A stretch of 64,000 nt of DNA from Macrococcoides animalis (lineage in GTDB: Bacteria > Bacillota > Bacilli > Staphylococcales > Staphylococcaceae). A program made the position numbers and the translations under genes. This document shows positions 46,695 through 56,972 of this stretch, one piece after another. The notes beneath the pieces are model-generated. The model was not told the origin of the DNA. It saw nothing but the letters and a program-made list of their open reading frames with translations, and did no database searches. The stretch spans positions 1,736,001-1,800,000 of the forward strand of contig NZ_CP179727.1 in NCBI RefSeq assembly GCF_047425875.1, written 5' to 3'. Within the stretch, counting starts at the first letter, position 1. Each line of letters begins with the position of its first letter.

Positions 46695-48080
46695 ATGTCA
46701 TTTAGAATTGAACACGATACATTTGGTGAAATTGAAGTACCATCAGAAAAATATTGGGGTGCACAGACACAGCGAAGCAAGCTAAACTTCCCAGTAGGTA
46801 AAGAGCAGATGCCGATAGAAGTAGTGTATGGATTTGCACAATTAAAAAAAGCAGCTGCAATTGTCAATAAAGATCTTGGAAAGTTATCCGCTGAAAAGTC
46901 TGATGCAATTGTGAAAGCATGTGATGATGTTTTATCTGGGAAATTAGATGCTCATTTTCCTTTAGTGGTATGGCAAACAGGTTCTGGTACACAGAGCAAT
47001 ATGAATGTAAATGAAGTAGTAGCCTATGTTGCAAACATGTATTTAGAAGAAGCGGCAAGTACTGAAAAAGTTCATCCTAATGATGATGTGAATAAATCAC
47101 AATCATCTAATGATACATATCCAACTGCAATGCATGTAGCACTTTATCACGAAATTGAAGCGAAATTAATGCCTGCATTAAATACATTACGTAACACTTT
47201 AAAAGAAAAAGAAGAAAAATTTGCTAACATCATAAAAATCGGACGTACACATCTGCAAGATGCTACGCCACTAACGTTAGGTCAAGAAATTTCTGGATGG
47301 CGTTATATGTTAGATAAATGTGAGGCGTTATTAAATGTATCTAAAAAAGAATTATTAAATTTAGCGATTGGTGGTACTGCAGTAGGTACAGGTATCAATG
47401 CTCATCCTGAATTCGGGGACAAAGTAGCAAAACAAATCAGTGTGCAAACAGGTTATGAATTTGTTTCATCTGCAAACAAATTTCATGCATTAACTGCTCA
47501 TGATGAAGTAACATTTGTACATGGTGCTTTAAAAGCATTAGCTGCTGATTTAATGAAGATTGCAAATGATGTACGTTGGTTATCATCAGGGCCACGTGCT
47601 GGTTTAGGTGAATTATCTATCCCTGAAAATGAGCCAGGATCATCAATTATGCCAGGTAAAGTAAATCCTACACAATCTGAAATGTTAACGATGGTAGCCG
47701 TTCAAGTGATGGGTAATGATACTGTTATAGGTATTGCAGCGAGTCAAGGAAACTTTGAGTTAAACGTATTTAAACCGGTAATAATGTATAATACATTACA
47801 ATCCATTTATTTATTAGCAGATGGTATGAATTCATTTAATGATAACTGTGCAGTAGGAATTGAGCCAATTGAAGAAAACATTAATAATTATTTAAATCAA
47901 TCTTTAATGTTAGTTACAGCTTTAAATCCCCATATCGGATACGAAAAAGCAGCGTTTATCGCAAAAACAGCTCATAAAGAGGGTTTAACTTTAAAAGAAT
48001 CAGCAATCAAATCAGGATTTTTAACTGAAGAACAGTTTGATGAATGGATTAAACCAGAAGAAATGATACACCCAAAATAA
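46695..48080 (+). CDS. fumC: Class II fumarate hydratase
   Basis: A 461-residue cytoplasmic enzyme of the TCA cycle, interconverting fumarate and malate. SGTQSNMNVNEV, KSQSSNDTYPTAMH, GRTHLQDATPLTLGQE and the superfamily signature GSSIMPGKVNPTQSE with the catalytic serine loop are all present. RBS AAGGGGAG. A candidate cre site precedes it, suggesting carbon catabolite repression. Confidence 0.95.
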   Translation: MSFRIEHDTFGEIEVPSEKYWGAQTQRSKLNFPVGKEQMPIEVVYGFAQLKKAAAIVNKDLGKLSAEKSDAIVKACDDVLSGKLDAHFPLVVWQTGSGTQSNMNVNEVVAYVANMYLEEAASTEKVHPNDDVNKSQSSNDTYPTAMHVALYHEIEAKLMPALNTLRNTLKEKEEKFANIIKIGRTHLQDATPLTLGQEISGWRYMLDKCEALLNVSKKELLNLAIGGTAVGTGINAHPEFGDKVAKQISVQTGYEFVSSANKFHALTAHDEVTFVHGALKALAADLMKIANDVRWLSSGPRAGLGELSIPENEPGSSIMPGKVNPTQSEMLTMVAVQVMGNDTVIGIAASQGNFELNVFKPVIMYNTLQSIYLLADGMNSFNDNCAVGIEPIEENINNYLNQSLMLVTALNPHIGYEKAAFIAKTAHKEGLTLKESAIKSGFLTEEQFDEWIKPEEMIHPK

Positions 48081-48111
48081 TAGCGTTTTAATCTGAAAGG
48101 GCAGGTAAGTT

Positions 48112-49644
48112 ATGAGAAGATTAGGTTTAGTAGATATCGGTTCAAATACAATTCGTTTAGTAATTTTTGAATACTCAAAAGAAACAGGATTGCAAGAATT
48201 GCAAAATATAAAAACACCTGCACGATTATATCAATATTTAAGTAAAGATAAAGAAATGTCTGCACGTGGTATTGAAGTGCTTTGTGAAACCTTAAATAGT
48301 TTCCAAAAAGTTGCCGAAAAATTTAGTGTACATGCATTATATCCAGTAGCAACAGCTGCAGTACGTCAAGCAGTTAATATTGAAGAAATTATATTAAAGG
48401 TGAAAGACAGAACTGATATTGATATGCGTATTATTTCAGAAAAAGAAGAAGCTTTCTTTGGATTTTATGCGGTCATTAACACATTAGATTATGAGGATGG
48501 TGTTACTGTAGATATTGGTGGTGGCAGTACAGAAGTTACATTCTTCGAAGATAAAGAATTAAAGTTTTCTCACAGCTTTCCATTTGGTGTTGTCACACTT
48601 CAAAATATGTTTTTTGAGGGTAAGCCCCATAATGATAAAGAAGCCATTGAAGATGCTGCAAAGTTTATTAAGCAGCAATTTAGAAGTTTACGTTGGTTAG
48701 AAAAACGTCGTGTTCCAATTATCGCAATCGGTGGCTCAGCACGAAATATCGCTAGAATTCATCAATCGATTACAGGATATCCAATTGCAGGCGTCCATGG
48801 ATATGCGATGAGAGAAGAGGATTTAGAACTTGTATTTAAAAACTTAACCAATGCTTCACAAGATGATTTAGAAGATTTAGATGGATTAAGTCGTGATCGT
48901 CAAGATATTATTGTACCTTCATGTGTACTCTTTAATACGTTGTTTGATGAAGTGGATGCAACGGAATTTATCTTTTCTCGTAAAGGATTACGAGAAGGTG
49001 TCATTATGAATATCCTTGAAGACGAATTCGTATTACCATTTGATAAAGACAATGTTTTTAAAGATTCTTTGAAGAATCTGGCTTCAGATTATAATATCAA
49101 TCAAGAAGAAGCTAATCAACGTGTGATGATTGCAGAAACACTTTACTACGAATTAGATAAGTTTGAGTTGATAAAAGGGAATAAACGAGATAAAGCATTT
49201 TTAAGACATGCAGCTTATTTATATTACTTAGGCAGTTATATCGATTCAGATGCTTCGAGTCAACATACTTATTACATCCTATCAAACTCGAGTTTGAATG
49301 GCATAAGTCATAAAAATAGAGTGAAGCTTGCATTGCTCGCAAGCTATAAAAATAAATCATTGCTTAAGTTTTATGAAGATGAAACGAAATGGTTTAATAG
49401 TGAAGAACGTGAGGTAATTCATATGCTTGGTAGTATATTGAAATTTTCTTATGCATTAAACATCAGTAATACAAATATCGTACAAGGTTTATATTTTAAG
49501 AAAAAAGATGATCATTACGATTTGATTATTGAATATATAGGTGACGCAATTGCTGAAGAATATCAAGCAGAAAGACAAAAAAAACATATCGAAAAACTAA
49601 TAAAGTCAAAACTTAATCTCATTTTTACAGAATCTTTACAATAG
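48112..49644 (+). CDS. ppx: Exopolyphosphatase Ppx/GppA family
   Basis: A 510-residue ASKHA-fold phosphatase. LVDIGSNTIRLVIFE and VDIGGGSTEVTFFE are the two phosphate-binding loops, AIGGSARNIARIHQ the third; the C-terminal part is an HD-like helical domain. It hydrolyses terminal phosphate of polyphosphate (or pppGpp). It lies 55 bases before ppk on the same strand, so synthesis and breakdown genes are paired. Confidence 0.92.
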   Translation: MRRLGLVDIGSNTIRLVIFEYSKETGLQELQNIKTPARLYQYLSKDKEMSARGIEVLCETLNSFQKVAEKFSVHALYPVATAAVRQAVNIEEIILKVKDRTDIDMRIISEKEEAFFGFYAVINTLDYEDGVTVDIGGGSTEVTFFEDKELKFSHSFPFGVVTLQNMFFEGKPHNDKEAIEDAAKFIKQQFRSLRWLEKRRVPIIAIGGSARNIARIHQSITGYPIAGVHGYAMREEDLELVFKNLTNASQDDLEDLDGLSRDRQDIIVPSCVLFNTLFDEVDATEFIFSRKGLREGVIMNILEDEFVLPFDKDNVFKDSLKNLASDYNINQEEANQRVMIAETLYYELDKFELIKGNKRDKAFLRHAAYLYYLGSYIDSDASSQHTYYILSNSSLNGISHKNRVKLALLASYKNKSLLKFYEDETKWFNSEEREVIHMLGSILKFSYALNISNTNIVQGLYFKKKDDHYDLIIEYIGDAIAEEYQAERQKKHIEKLIKSKLNLIFTESLQ

Positions 49645-49699
49645 TTAGGTATAACTAGTGTAGACTGATAATAATACAATAAAAGTGGATGTGACGATA

Positions 49700-51850
49700 A
49701 TGGAAAAAGTAGATTTAAACAACAAAGCATTTTACAACAATCGAGAGGTAAGTTGGGTAGGTTTTAACCGTCGTGTAGTAGAAGAAGCCTTCGACAAAAA
49801 AAATCCATTACTAGAACGCCTTAAATTTTTAGCAATCGCAAGCTCAAATGCAGATGAATTTTTCATGGTACGTGTTGGGGGACTTAAAGACCAAGTAGCA
49901 ATGAACTTTAATGAACCTGAAAATAAAACTCAATTAACACCTACTGAGCAATTAGTAGCAATTGACAGTGCGAACAGAGAAAGTGTGAAATTACAATATG
50001 AACAATATAAAGCTTTAATTCAAGAGTTAGAAGGATATCAGGTTTTCTTTAAAGCGATGGACGAATTATCACCTGAAAATTACGAAATTATTTCTCAAAA
50101 ATTTAATTTTGAAATCTTGCCTACATTAACGCCATTAGGAATAGACGCTTACAGACCGTTTCCGAAATTATCAAACAAATCATTAAACATATTTGTTGAT
50201 GTTGAGACGGATTCTGGAGAAAAGAAATCAGCGATCGTTCAAATCCCAGCTTTATTAAATCGTATTATTCAATTAAAAAATGGTGATCGTACAATCTTCG
50301 TATTACTTGAAGATGTTATTAATCATTTTATTGATAAATTATTCTTTGGATACAAAGTTATCCGTACATTTACTTTCCGCATAACAAGAAATGCAGACTT
50401 GACAATTCATGAAGATGGTGCGGAAGATTTATTGATTGAAATTGAAAAGTTCTTAAAGAAACGTAAAAGTGGAGCTGCAGTTCGTTTAGAAATTGATACG
50501 AGACATGATAATTCAATTAACGGTTCATTCTTAATGAATGAGTTAGAAATTGAAGAACGTGATATTTATAAATTAGATGGGCCATTAGATTTAACGATGT
50601 TATTCCAATTGGCAGGAATGATTGAAAAACAATACCCGCAACTTGCATTCAAACCATTTGAGGCAGCACCACCTAAGTACTTACAAGGTGGCAATATATA
50701 TGAGGAAGCGACGAAGCGTGATATCTTCTTCCACCATCCTTATGAGTCATTCCAACCGATTGTAGATTTCATTAAACAAGCTTCAGTTGATCCAAATACT
50801 TTAGCGATTAAACAAACACTATATCGTGTTTCTAGTGATTCTCCAATCATTGATGCATTAAAAAATGCTGCTGAAGCAGGGAAACAAGTGACTGTACTTG
50901 TTGAGCTTAAAGCAAGATTCGATGAAGAAAATAACGTGCACTGGGCACGTATGCTTGAAGAAGCCGGGTGTCACGTAATTTATGGTATGACACACTTGAA
51001 AACACACTCTAAAATTACATTAGTTGTGAAAAAAGAAGGCGATGATGTTGTACCATACGTTCATTTAGGTACAGGTAATTATAACGATAAAACAGCAAAG
51101 ATATATACAGATATGGGTATTATCACTACAAATAAAGAAATTGGTCAAGATGCAATGAACTTCTTCAATTACTTAAGTGGTTACTCAGAAAAACCAACAT
51201 ATAAGAAATTACATGTTGCACCATTTGAAATCCGTGATGAGTTCGTGGAACATATCGATCAGGAAATTGCATGTCATAAAGCACATGGTAATGGTTTAAT
51301 CATTGCGAAAATGAATTCTTTAACTGATAAGACAGTGATCAAGAAGCTATATGAAGCGAGTCAAGCAGGAGTTAAAGTAAAATTAATTATTCGCGGTATT
51401 TGTTGTCTTCGCCCAGGCATTGCTGGGATTAGTGAGAATATTCGTGTTATCAGTATCGTTGGTCGATTCTTAGAACATTCAAGAATTTATTATTTCTTCC
51501 ATAATGGCGAAGAAAAAATGTATTTATCTTCAGCTGATATGATGACACGTAATATGATTAAACGTGTTGAAATTTTATTCCCAATCATAGATCCTAAGAT
51601 TGTTAATGAATTAAAAGAAATCTTAGACTTACAATTAAACGATAACCAAAAAGCACGTGAGCAAGATGCAAATGGTGTCTATCATTATGTTCGTAATGAC
51701 AAGGATGCTGTGAATTCACAAGAAGAATTAGTGAATCAAGCTGAAACTTATAAACGTTCATTAGTGAAAGCGAAAGTAACTGAACCACGTCCAGTAATGA
51801 GCAAACGTGCAAGATTATTAGGATTTGTAAGAGATAGATTGAAAAAATAA
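49700..51850 (+). CDS. ppk1: Polyphosphate kinase 1
   Basis: A 716-residue enzyme with the four Ppk1 domains. ASSNADEFFMVRVGGL begins the N-domain; the catalytic His is H436 in HLKTHSKITLVV, matching E. coli H435, and LGTGNYNDKTAKIYTDMG follows. It polymerises ATP gamma-phosphate into polyphosphate reversibly. ATG at 49700 chosen from RBS spacing (AAGTGGA); GTG at 49685 is also in frame. Paired with ppx upstream. Confidence 0.95.
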   Translation: MEKVDLNNKAFYNNREVSWVGFNRRVVEEAFDKKNPLLERLKFLAIASSNADEFFMVRVGGLKDQVAMNFNEPENKTQLTPTEQLVAIDSANRESVKLQYEQYKALIQELEGYQVFFKAMDELSPENYEIISQKFNFEILPTLTPLGIDAYRPFPKLSNKSLNIFVDVETDSGEKKSAIVQIPALLNRIIQLKNGDRTIFVLLEDVINHFIDKLFFGYKVIRTFTFRITRNADLTIHEDGAEDLLIEIEKFLKKRKSGAAVRLEIDTRHDNSINGSFLMNELEIEERDIYKLDGPLDLTMLFQLAGMIEKQYPQLAFKPFEAAPPKYLQGGNIYEEATKRDIFFHHPYESFQPIVDFIKQASVDPNTLAIKQTLYRVSSDSPIIDALKNAAEAGKQVTVLVELKARFDEENNVHWARMLEEAGCHVIYGMTHLKTHSKITLVVKKEGDDVVPYVHLGTGNYNDKTAKIYTDMGIITTNKEIGQDAMNFFNYLSGYSEKPTYKKLHVAPFEIRDEFVEHIDQEIACHKAHGNGLIIAKMNSLTDKTVIKKLYEASQAGVKVKLIIRGICCLRPGIAGISENIRVISIVGRFLEHSRIYYFFHNGEEKMYLSSADMMTRNMIKRVEILFPIIDPKIVNELKEILDLQLNDNQKAREQDANGVYHYVRNDKDAVNSQEELVNQAETYKRSLVKAKVTEPRPVMSKRARLLGFVRDRLKK

Positions 51851-51856
51851 TACAAA

Positions 51857-51903
51857 AATAGCACCATCGTCTACCTCAAAGGTTCACGGTGGTGCTTTTT
51901 GTT
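51857..51903. terminator. Terminator after ppk1
   Basis: AGCACCATCG pairs with CGGTGGTGCT, followed by T5; it also ends the leftward nitroreductase gene. Confidence 0.85.
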
Positions 51904-51909
51904 ATAAAC

Positions 51910-52521
51910 TTATAAGAATTTTGTAATACTTTCAATTGGACGACGACTGCTTGTTCTAGGTTCTTTTAAAGTCTTTCCTATTGTAATAATTAAGGCAGGT
52001 ATAAAGCGATCTTCAATATTGAATGCTTCTTGCACAGCTGTTCTGTTAAAACCACCAATTGCACAAGTTCCTAAGTCTTTGAGTGTTGCAAAGTTCATAA
52101 TTTGCATTGCAGGGAATGCTGAATTCATAATTGCTGCTTCAATTGCATATGATTCATTTTGGTATACATTGTTAATTTGTCCGGCTAATATTGATTTAAC
52201 TTCTTCAGTCATTGTGCCGTCTTCAATTGAAGGATCGAATACAGTATCAATATTTTTATTTGCTTCTTTATCAGCTAAGATAATGAATGTCGCGCTAGAA
52301 TCTTTCACTTGTGATTGGTTATATGCTAATGGCAGTAATTTCTCTTTCGCTTCATCACTATGAATGACAAGGAAGCTCCAGTGCTGTAAGTTCCAAGCTG
52401 ATGGCGCGTAGTTTGCATATTCTAATATTTTAGTAATTTCTTGTTTAGACATTTTATATTCAGGGTCATAGACTTTGACCGCTTTACGTGTTAACAATTT
52501 ATTCTGGATCGTACTTTCCAT
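51910..52521 (-). CDS. Nitroreductase family protein
   Basis: A 203-residue FMN-dependent oxidoreductase. LLTRKAVKVYDPEYK, YAPSAWNLQHWSFLVI for FMN contact and TCAIGGFNRTAVQE are family motifs. It is a different subgroup from the NfsA-like protein at 43.6 kb. RBS AGGAGGCAC. A 10-bp dyad with 20-base spacer lies just upstream and may be an operator. Substrate unknown. Confidence 0.87.
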   Translation of the reverse strand: MESTIQNKLLTRKAVKVYDPEYKMSKQEITKILEYANYAPSAWNLQHWSFLVIHSDEAKEKLLPLAYNQSQVKDSSATFIILADKEANKNIDTVFDPSIEDGTMTEEVKSILAGQINNVYQNESYAIEAAIMNSAFPAMQIMNFATLKDLGTCAIGGFNRTAVQEAFNIEDRFIPALIITIGKTLKEPRTSSRRPIESITKFL

Positions 52522-52600
52522 GATGTGCCTCCTAAAATTAAATAAAGATTCATACGATTATTATCATATAAATCTTTATTATAATATGCAATTTAATTGC

Positions 52601-53419
52601 TTAATCCAAAGTTGCTGAAATCGTTTCTTGTGTTAAAGGATGAACAAATTCCAGCTTATAACTCTCAAGCGATAATTGTCGTAGATTAGAGTCACTATAC
52701 AAAGGATCCCCTATTACCGGGTGCCCAATGGCTGCTAAGTGTACACGGATTTGATGTGTACGACCTGTCTCAAGTTTTAGCTCAACTTCTGCAATACCGT
52801 CTCCTAATGCTTTTGAACTAACGATATGCGTAACTGCACGGTCACCAGTTTGAGAAACACGACGTTTATTCGGATGGAATTTATCTTTACCAATCGGTAA
52901 ATCGATTGTTTGTGATTTTAAAGGTAAATGACTTTTTACTTTGGCACGATATGTTCGTGTAATTTGACGGTCTTCTAACATTCTATCAAGGATTTTCTTT
53001 ATGAATGGATTTTTAGCAACTAGTAATAAACCGACTGTTTCTTGATCAAGACGGTGAACAGGTTCAACATAATCTGATTCTAATGTATAGATTGCATGGT
53101 TTAATAGCGTGTTTGATTCTGCCATATCATTCGGGTGTGTCTTAACCCCCTTTGGTTTAACGAGAATCGCTAAATGTTCATCTTCGTATTTCACTTCACA
53201 TAAGCGATAGCTTGATTTATATGCACTTTTCTCTTCTGGGATAGGTAAAAATAGCTTATCATCCATATGTAATAAACTACGAAGTGTTGCTGGCTCATCG
53301 TTAATTGTAATTTCTTTAGACATTCTGAATTCATGCATAGGCTTTTTGGGAATGTGTAATGCCTTTAACATTTCTTCAACGGTCATGTTATCCCAATCTT
53401 TATTAATATTTATAATCAT
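52601..53419 (-). CDS. RluA family pseudouridine synthase
   Basis: A 272-residue enzyme. An N-terminal region about 60 residues long resembles an S4-like domain, then HLAILVKPKGVKTHP and the catalytic motif VHRLDQETVGLLLVA with the active Asp, and GRTHQIRVHLAAIGHPVIGDPLY. It isomerises uridine in rRNA or tRNA; the exact site (RluD-like or RluA-like) cannot be told. RBS GGAGAAAA. Confidence 0.88.
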   Translation of the reverse strand: MIININKDWDNMTVEEMLKALHIPKKPMHEFRMSKEITINDEPATLRSLLHMDDKLFLPIPEEKSAYKSSYRLCEVKYEDEHLAILVKPKGVKTHPNDMAESNTLLNHAIYTLESDYVEPVHRLDQETVGLLLVAKNPFIKKILDRMLEDRQITRTYRAKVKSHLPLKSQTIDLPIGKDKFHPNKRRVSQTGDRAVTHIVSSKALGDGIAEVELKLETGRTHQIRVHLAAIGHPVIGDPLYSDSNLRQLSLESYKLEFVHPLTQETISATLD

Positions 53420-53545
53420 AATTTTTTCTCCTAAGTCGTATTAAGTCGTATAATAATAGGGTAATATTTAATATCAAATATAAATCAAATTTATTAATCA
53501 TCATTCGCTTAATTACTATTATAGATGAATTGAAGGAGAATTTAC

Positions 53546-55087
53546 ATGACAGAAGAAATTAATTTAGAGAAATTTAATAAATCAATAGAAGCAAGACAAA
53601 TGACATTTGACGATATTGATGAGATTATCTCATTACAAAAAGTTTGTTTTCCTGGTATGGAGCCTTGGGAGAGAGCACATTTAGAGTCGCATTTAAATTT
53701 ATTCCCACGTGGACAAATGGTAATCGAGTATGAAGGGAAAATTATTGGTTCTTGTTCAAGTTTAATTATCAACTTTGATGAATATGATGACAAACACACG
53801 TGGAATGATATTACGGATTCGGGATATATTACGAACCATAACGATAATGGTCATAACTTATACGGAATTGAAGTGATGGTCCACCCCGGATATCGTGGGA
53901 TGCGTGTTGGACAACGGTTATATGAAGCTCGCCGAGAAATTGCTTACGAATTAAACTTAAAATCAATTATTATTGGTGGACGTATTCCAAATTATCATCA
54001 ATATCAAGAGGAATTAACACCACGTGAGTACGTGAATGATGTCATGAAACGTAAGATTAAAGATCCAGTCTTAACGTTTCAATTTATGAATGGTTTTACG
54101 TTGATGCGTATTAACCCTAACTATTTAAAAGATGATGTTAAAAGTAGTAAATATGCGACATTAATGGAGTGGAATAACCCAGACTTTGTTGCTAAATCGA
54201 ACTTACATTTTAGAACGAGTTATCCAGTTCGTATTTGCACAGTTAACTATATGATGCGAAAAATTGATTCATTCGAAGAGTTTGCAAACCAGATTGAATA
54301 TTTTGTGGATGTTGCGTATGATGCAGGTAGTGATTTTATTGTCTTCCCAGAATTATTAACGACGCAATTAATGAGTTTTGATGAAAAACGTAACCCAGCT
54401 GAATCAATTCGTCAATTAACAAAGTATACTGAGCAGTATATTGAAATGTTTAATAATTTTGCGATGCGTTATAATATTAATATTATTGGTGGTAGTCACT
54501 TCGTAGAAGAAAATGAAGATATTTATAATATTTCATATTTATTTAGACGCGACGGATCAATTGAGAAGCAATATAAAATACACGTCACACCTAATGAACG
54601 TAGATGGTGGGGGATTTCTCCAGGCAAGAAGATTGAAGTATTTGATACAGACTGTGGTAAGATTGCAATTCAAATTTGTTACGATAGTGAATTCCCAGAA
54701 ATGGGGCGTATTGCAACAGAAAAAGGTGCTAAGATTATCTTTACACCATTCTCTACGGAAGATAGACAAAGTTATTTACGTGTAAAATATTGTTCAATGG
54801 CACGTGCGATTGAAAATCAAATTTACACTGTGACGAGTGGGACATGTGGTAATTTACCTCAAACAGAAAATATGGATATTCAATATTCTGGATCAGGTAT
54901 ATATGCACCAAGCGATTTCGGCTTTGCGCGTGACGGAATCGTTGGTGAAACGGGCGAGAATGTTGAGATGGTTGTTATCGGAGATGTTGATTTAGAAGTA
55001 TTACGTCGAGGTCGTGAAGATGGTACCGTGCGTCAATTACGAGATAGAAGACATGATTTATACCGCGTTGAATATAAACGAGATTAA
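53546..55087 (+). CDS. GNAT acetyltransferase-carbon-nitrogen hydrolase fusion (YhcX type)
   Basis: A 513-residue two-domain protein. Residues 14-215 form a GNAT domain (GIEVMVHPGYRGMRVGQRLYEARRE binds acetyl-CoA); about 226-505 form a nitrilase-fold amidase with the Glu-Lys-Cys triad E269, K344 and C378. It matches Bacillus YhcX, and the next two genes are the matching YhcY/YhcZ (AirSR) pair. The substrate is unknown; an N-acetylated amide is a reasonable guess. RBS GAAGGAG. Confidence 0.9.
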   Translation: MTEEINLEKFNKSIEARQMTFDDIDEIISLQKVCFPGMEPWERAHLESHLNLFPRGQMVIEYEGKIIGSCSSLIINFDEYDDKHTWNDITDSGYITNHNDNGHNLYGIEVMVHPGYRGMRVGQRLYEARREIAYELNLKSIIIGGRIPNYHQYQEELTPREYVNDVMKRKIKDPVLTFQFMNGFTLMRINPNYLKDDVKSSKYATLMEWNNPDFVAKSNLHFRTSYPVRICTVNYMMRKIDSFEEFANQIEYFVDVAYDAGSDFIVFPELLTTQLMSFDEKRNPAESIRQLTKYTEQYIEMFNNFAMRYNINIIGGSHFVEENEDIYNISYLFRRDGSIEKQYKIHVTPNERRWWGISPGKKIEVFDTDCGKIAIQICYDSEFPEMGRIATEKGAKIIFTPFSTEDRQSYLRVKYCSMARAIENQIYTVTSGTCGNLPQTENMDIQYSGSGIYAPSDFGFARDGIVGETGENVEMVVIGDVDLEVLRRGREDGTVRQLRDRRHDLYRVEYKRD

Positions 55088-55107
55088 TAATAGGAAATGG
55101 TGCTGTC

Positions 55108-56238
55108 ATGAAGAATAGTACATTACTTTTAAAAGAAATAGCTGAATATTTAAATGAAGAAACCGAAGTATATTCTATGATGAATGGTGCCCTTAACCGA
55201 TTGGTTGAGGGGACCAATTTTTCTACTGGATGGATTTTCTTTATTGATGATGAAGGTACTCACACATTAGCATCTGATTATGGATTACCTGATGCATTAC
55301 TCATGGACGATTGTCGCTATATGACAGAAGGGCCATGTTGGTGTGTTTCACGTTACCATCAGAAAAAGTTAACGAAAGCGAGTAATATTATTACGTGTTC
55401 TCGTATCGTAAAAGCGAATAAACAGTATAATGATAAGACTGGTGGTATTACGCATCATGCGACTGTTCCATTACAATCAGGAGATGAACGATTCGGTCTG
55501 TTGAATGTAGCAACACCCAATACAAAGATATATTCAGAAGAGGATTTAGCATTATTAGAATCGATTGCATTCCAAATTGGGAGTGCCATTAAGCGAATTT
55601 ATTTAACTGAGAAAGCACGTGAAACAGCATTGCAAGATGAGCGAAATCGATTAGCGCGTGATTTACATGATTCGGTAAATCAAATGCTATTCTCGCTCAA
55701 ACTTACTGCGCATGCTGCTGCAACAATGAGTAAAGATGAGCAATCTAAACAAGCATTTCAAATGATTGAATCAACGAGTCAAGATGCGGTCAACGAAATG
55801 CGTGCTTTGATATGGCAGTTGAAACCAGTTGGACTAGAACAAGGTTTAGTCGAAGCGGTGAAGAATTATGCGAATGTGTTAGGATTAAAGATAGATATTA
55901 AGGTCACTGGACTGTTGAACCTTGAAAGTCAGTTAGAACATACAATATTCAGAATCATCCAAGAAGCGTTGAACAATGTTAAGAAGCACGCTGCAACAGA
56001 TAATGTTGCTATCTATTTTTCTCAAGATGGAGGTCAATTTTATATGCGTATTAAAGATTCTGGTAAAGGGTTTAAGGTAAGTTCAGCAAAGACACTACCG
56101 ACACATGGTTTGAAAAATATCATGCAACGTGCCAGTGAAGTTGGTGCAGAAATCGTTACACAGAGTGAAATTGATGTAGGAACGATGATAGAATTTTATT
56201 ATCCGAAGGGACAAAGTCATGAAAATTATAATTGTTGA
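55108..56238 (+). CDS. airS: Oxygen/redox-sensing histidine kinase AirS (YhcS/YhcY type)
   Basis: A 376-residue cytoplasmic sensor kinase. A GAF domain (about 15-165) contains four cysteines, C69, C77, C79 and C97, the pattern known in S. aureus AirS for a redox-sensitive iron-sulfur cluster. A HisKA_3 helix follows with H187 in LARDLHDSVNQ, then the ATPase motif IFRIIQEALNNVKKHA and DSGKGF. It overlaps airR by 20 bases. It should respond to oxygen or oxidants and control redox metabolism. Confidence 0.88.
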   Translation: MKNSTLLLKEIAEYLNEETEVYSMMNGALNRLVEGTNFSTGWIFFIDDEGTHTLASDYGLPDALLMDDCRYMTEGPCWCVSRYHQKKLTKASNIITCSRIVKANKQYNDKTGGITHHATVPLQSGDERFGLLNVATPNTKIYSEEDLALLESIAFQIGSAIKRIYLTEKARETALQDERNRLARDLHDSVNQMLFSLKLTAHAAATMSKDEQSKQAFQMIESTSQDAVNEMRALIWQLKPVGLEQGLVEAVKNYANVLGLKIDIKVTGLLNLESQLEHTIFRIIQEALNNVKKHAATDNVAIYFSQDGGQFYMRIKDSGKGFKVSSAKTLPTHGLKNIMQRASEVGAEIVTQSEIDVGTMIEFYYPKGQSHENYNC

Positions 56239-56842
56239 TGATCATCATATTGTAAGACAAGGAATACAATTTTTATTATCTACAGAGAAAGATTTCGAAG
56301 TTATAGCTGACTTTAATGATGGCAGTGAAGTGCTGAATTATTTAAAGACCAATGACAAGCCAGACCTGATAATTATGGACTTAGTGATGCCAAATATGGA
56401 TGGAATTGCAACTACGAAAGTTATAAAATTAGAATATCCTGAAGTAAAAGTCTTGGTATTATCAAGTTTTGTTGATGAAGAGCATGTGATGGGTGTGATT
56501 GAAGCAGGTGCAGATGGATATGAAATGAAAGACAGTGAACCAGAAATACTAATACAAACGATTAAACGTATATTGGCTGGACAACAGGCATTCCATCCAA
56601 GTGTTGAAGCATATAAGGAAATTGGATTAAACTTACCACATGTGAAGAATCCATTATCGAAACGAGAACTGGAAGTTTTAGAAGAAATGTCTAAAGGATT
56701 AACGAATAAGGAAATCGCAGAGAGACTATTCGTATCAGAGAAGACAGTGAAAACACATGTAAGTCATATATTTACGAAATTAGAAGTAAAAGATCGAACA
56801 CAAGCATCGATGTATGGTGCGAAGTATAATTTGTATAAGTAA
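56219..56842 (+). CDS. airR: Response regulator AirR (NarL/LuxR family)
   Basis: A 207-residue regulator. The receiver has D54 as phosphoacceptor (LIIMDLVMPNMDG) with acidic residues D7-D8; the C-terminal LuxR helix-turn-helix reads LSKRELEVLEEMSKGLTNKEIAERLFVSEKTVKTHVSHI. It is the partner of AirS, translated from an overlapping start. Two hairpins with related arms and a terminator follow. Confidence 0.9.
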   Translation: MKIIIVDDHHIVRQGIQFLLSTEKDFEVIADFNDGSEVLNYLKTNDKPDLIIMDLVMPNMDGIATTKVIKLEYPEVKVLVLSSFVDEEHVMGVIEAGADGYEMKDSEPEILIQTIKRILAGQQAFHPSVEAYKEIGLNLPHVKNPLSKRELEVLEEMSKGLTNKEIAERLFVSEKTVKTHVSHIFTKLEVKDRTQASMYGAKYNLYK

Positions 56843-56874
56843 GATTTGTCTGTAAAGTTTGGAAGATAGACAGT

Positions 56875-56972
56875 CTTGTCCGATATCATCAAAATATCGG
56901 ACAAGTTAAGCCATAAATCGGTTAAATTCGTCAATTCTTGTCCTATATATCTAATATATCGGACAAGAATTG
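56875..56972. repeat. Two tandem related palindromes downstream of airR
   Basis: Hairpin A: CTTGTCCGATAT, loop, ATATCGGACAAG (56875-56905). Hairpin B: CAATTCTTGTCC...GGACAAGAATTG (56932-56972). They share the TTGTCC...GGACAA core. Confidence 0.85.
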
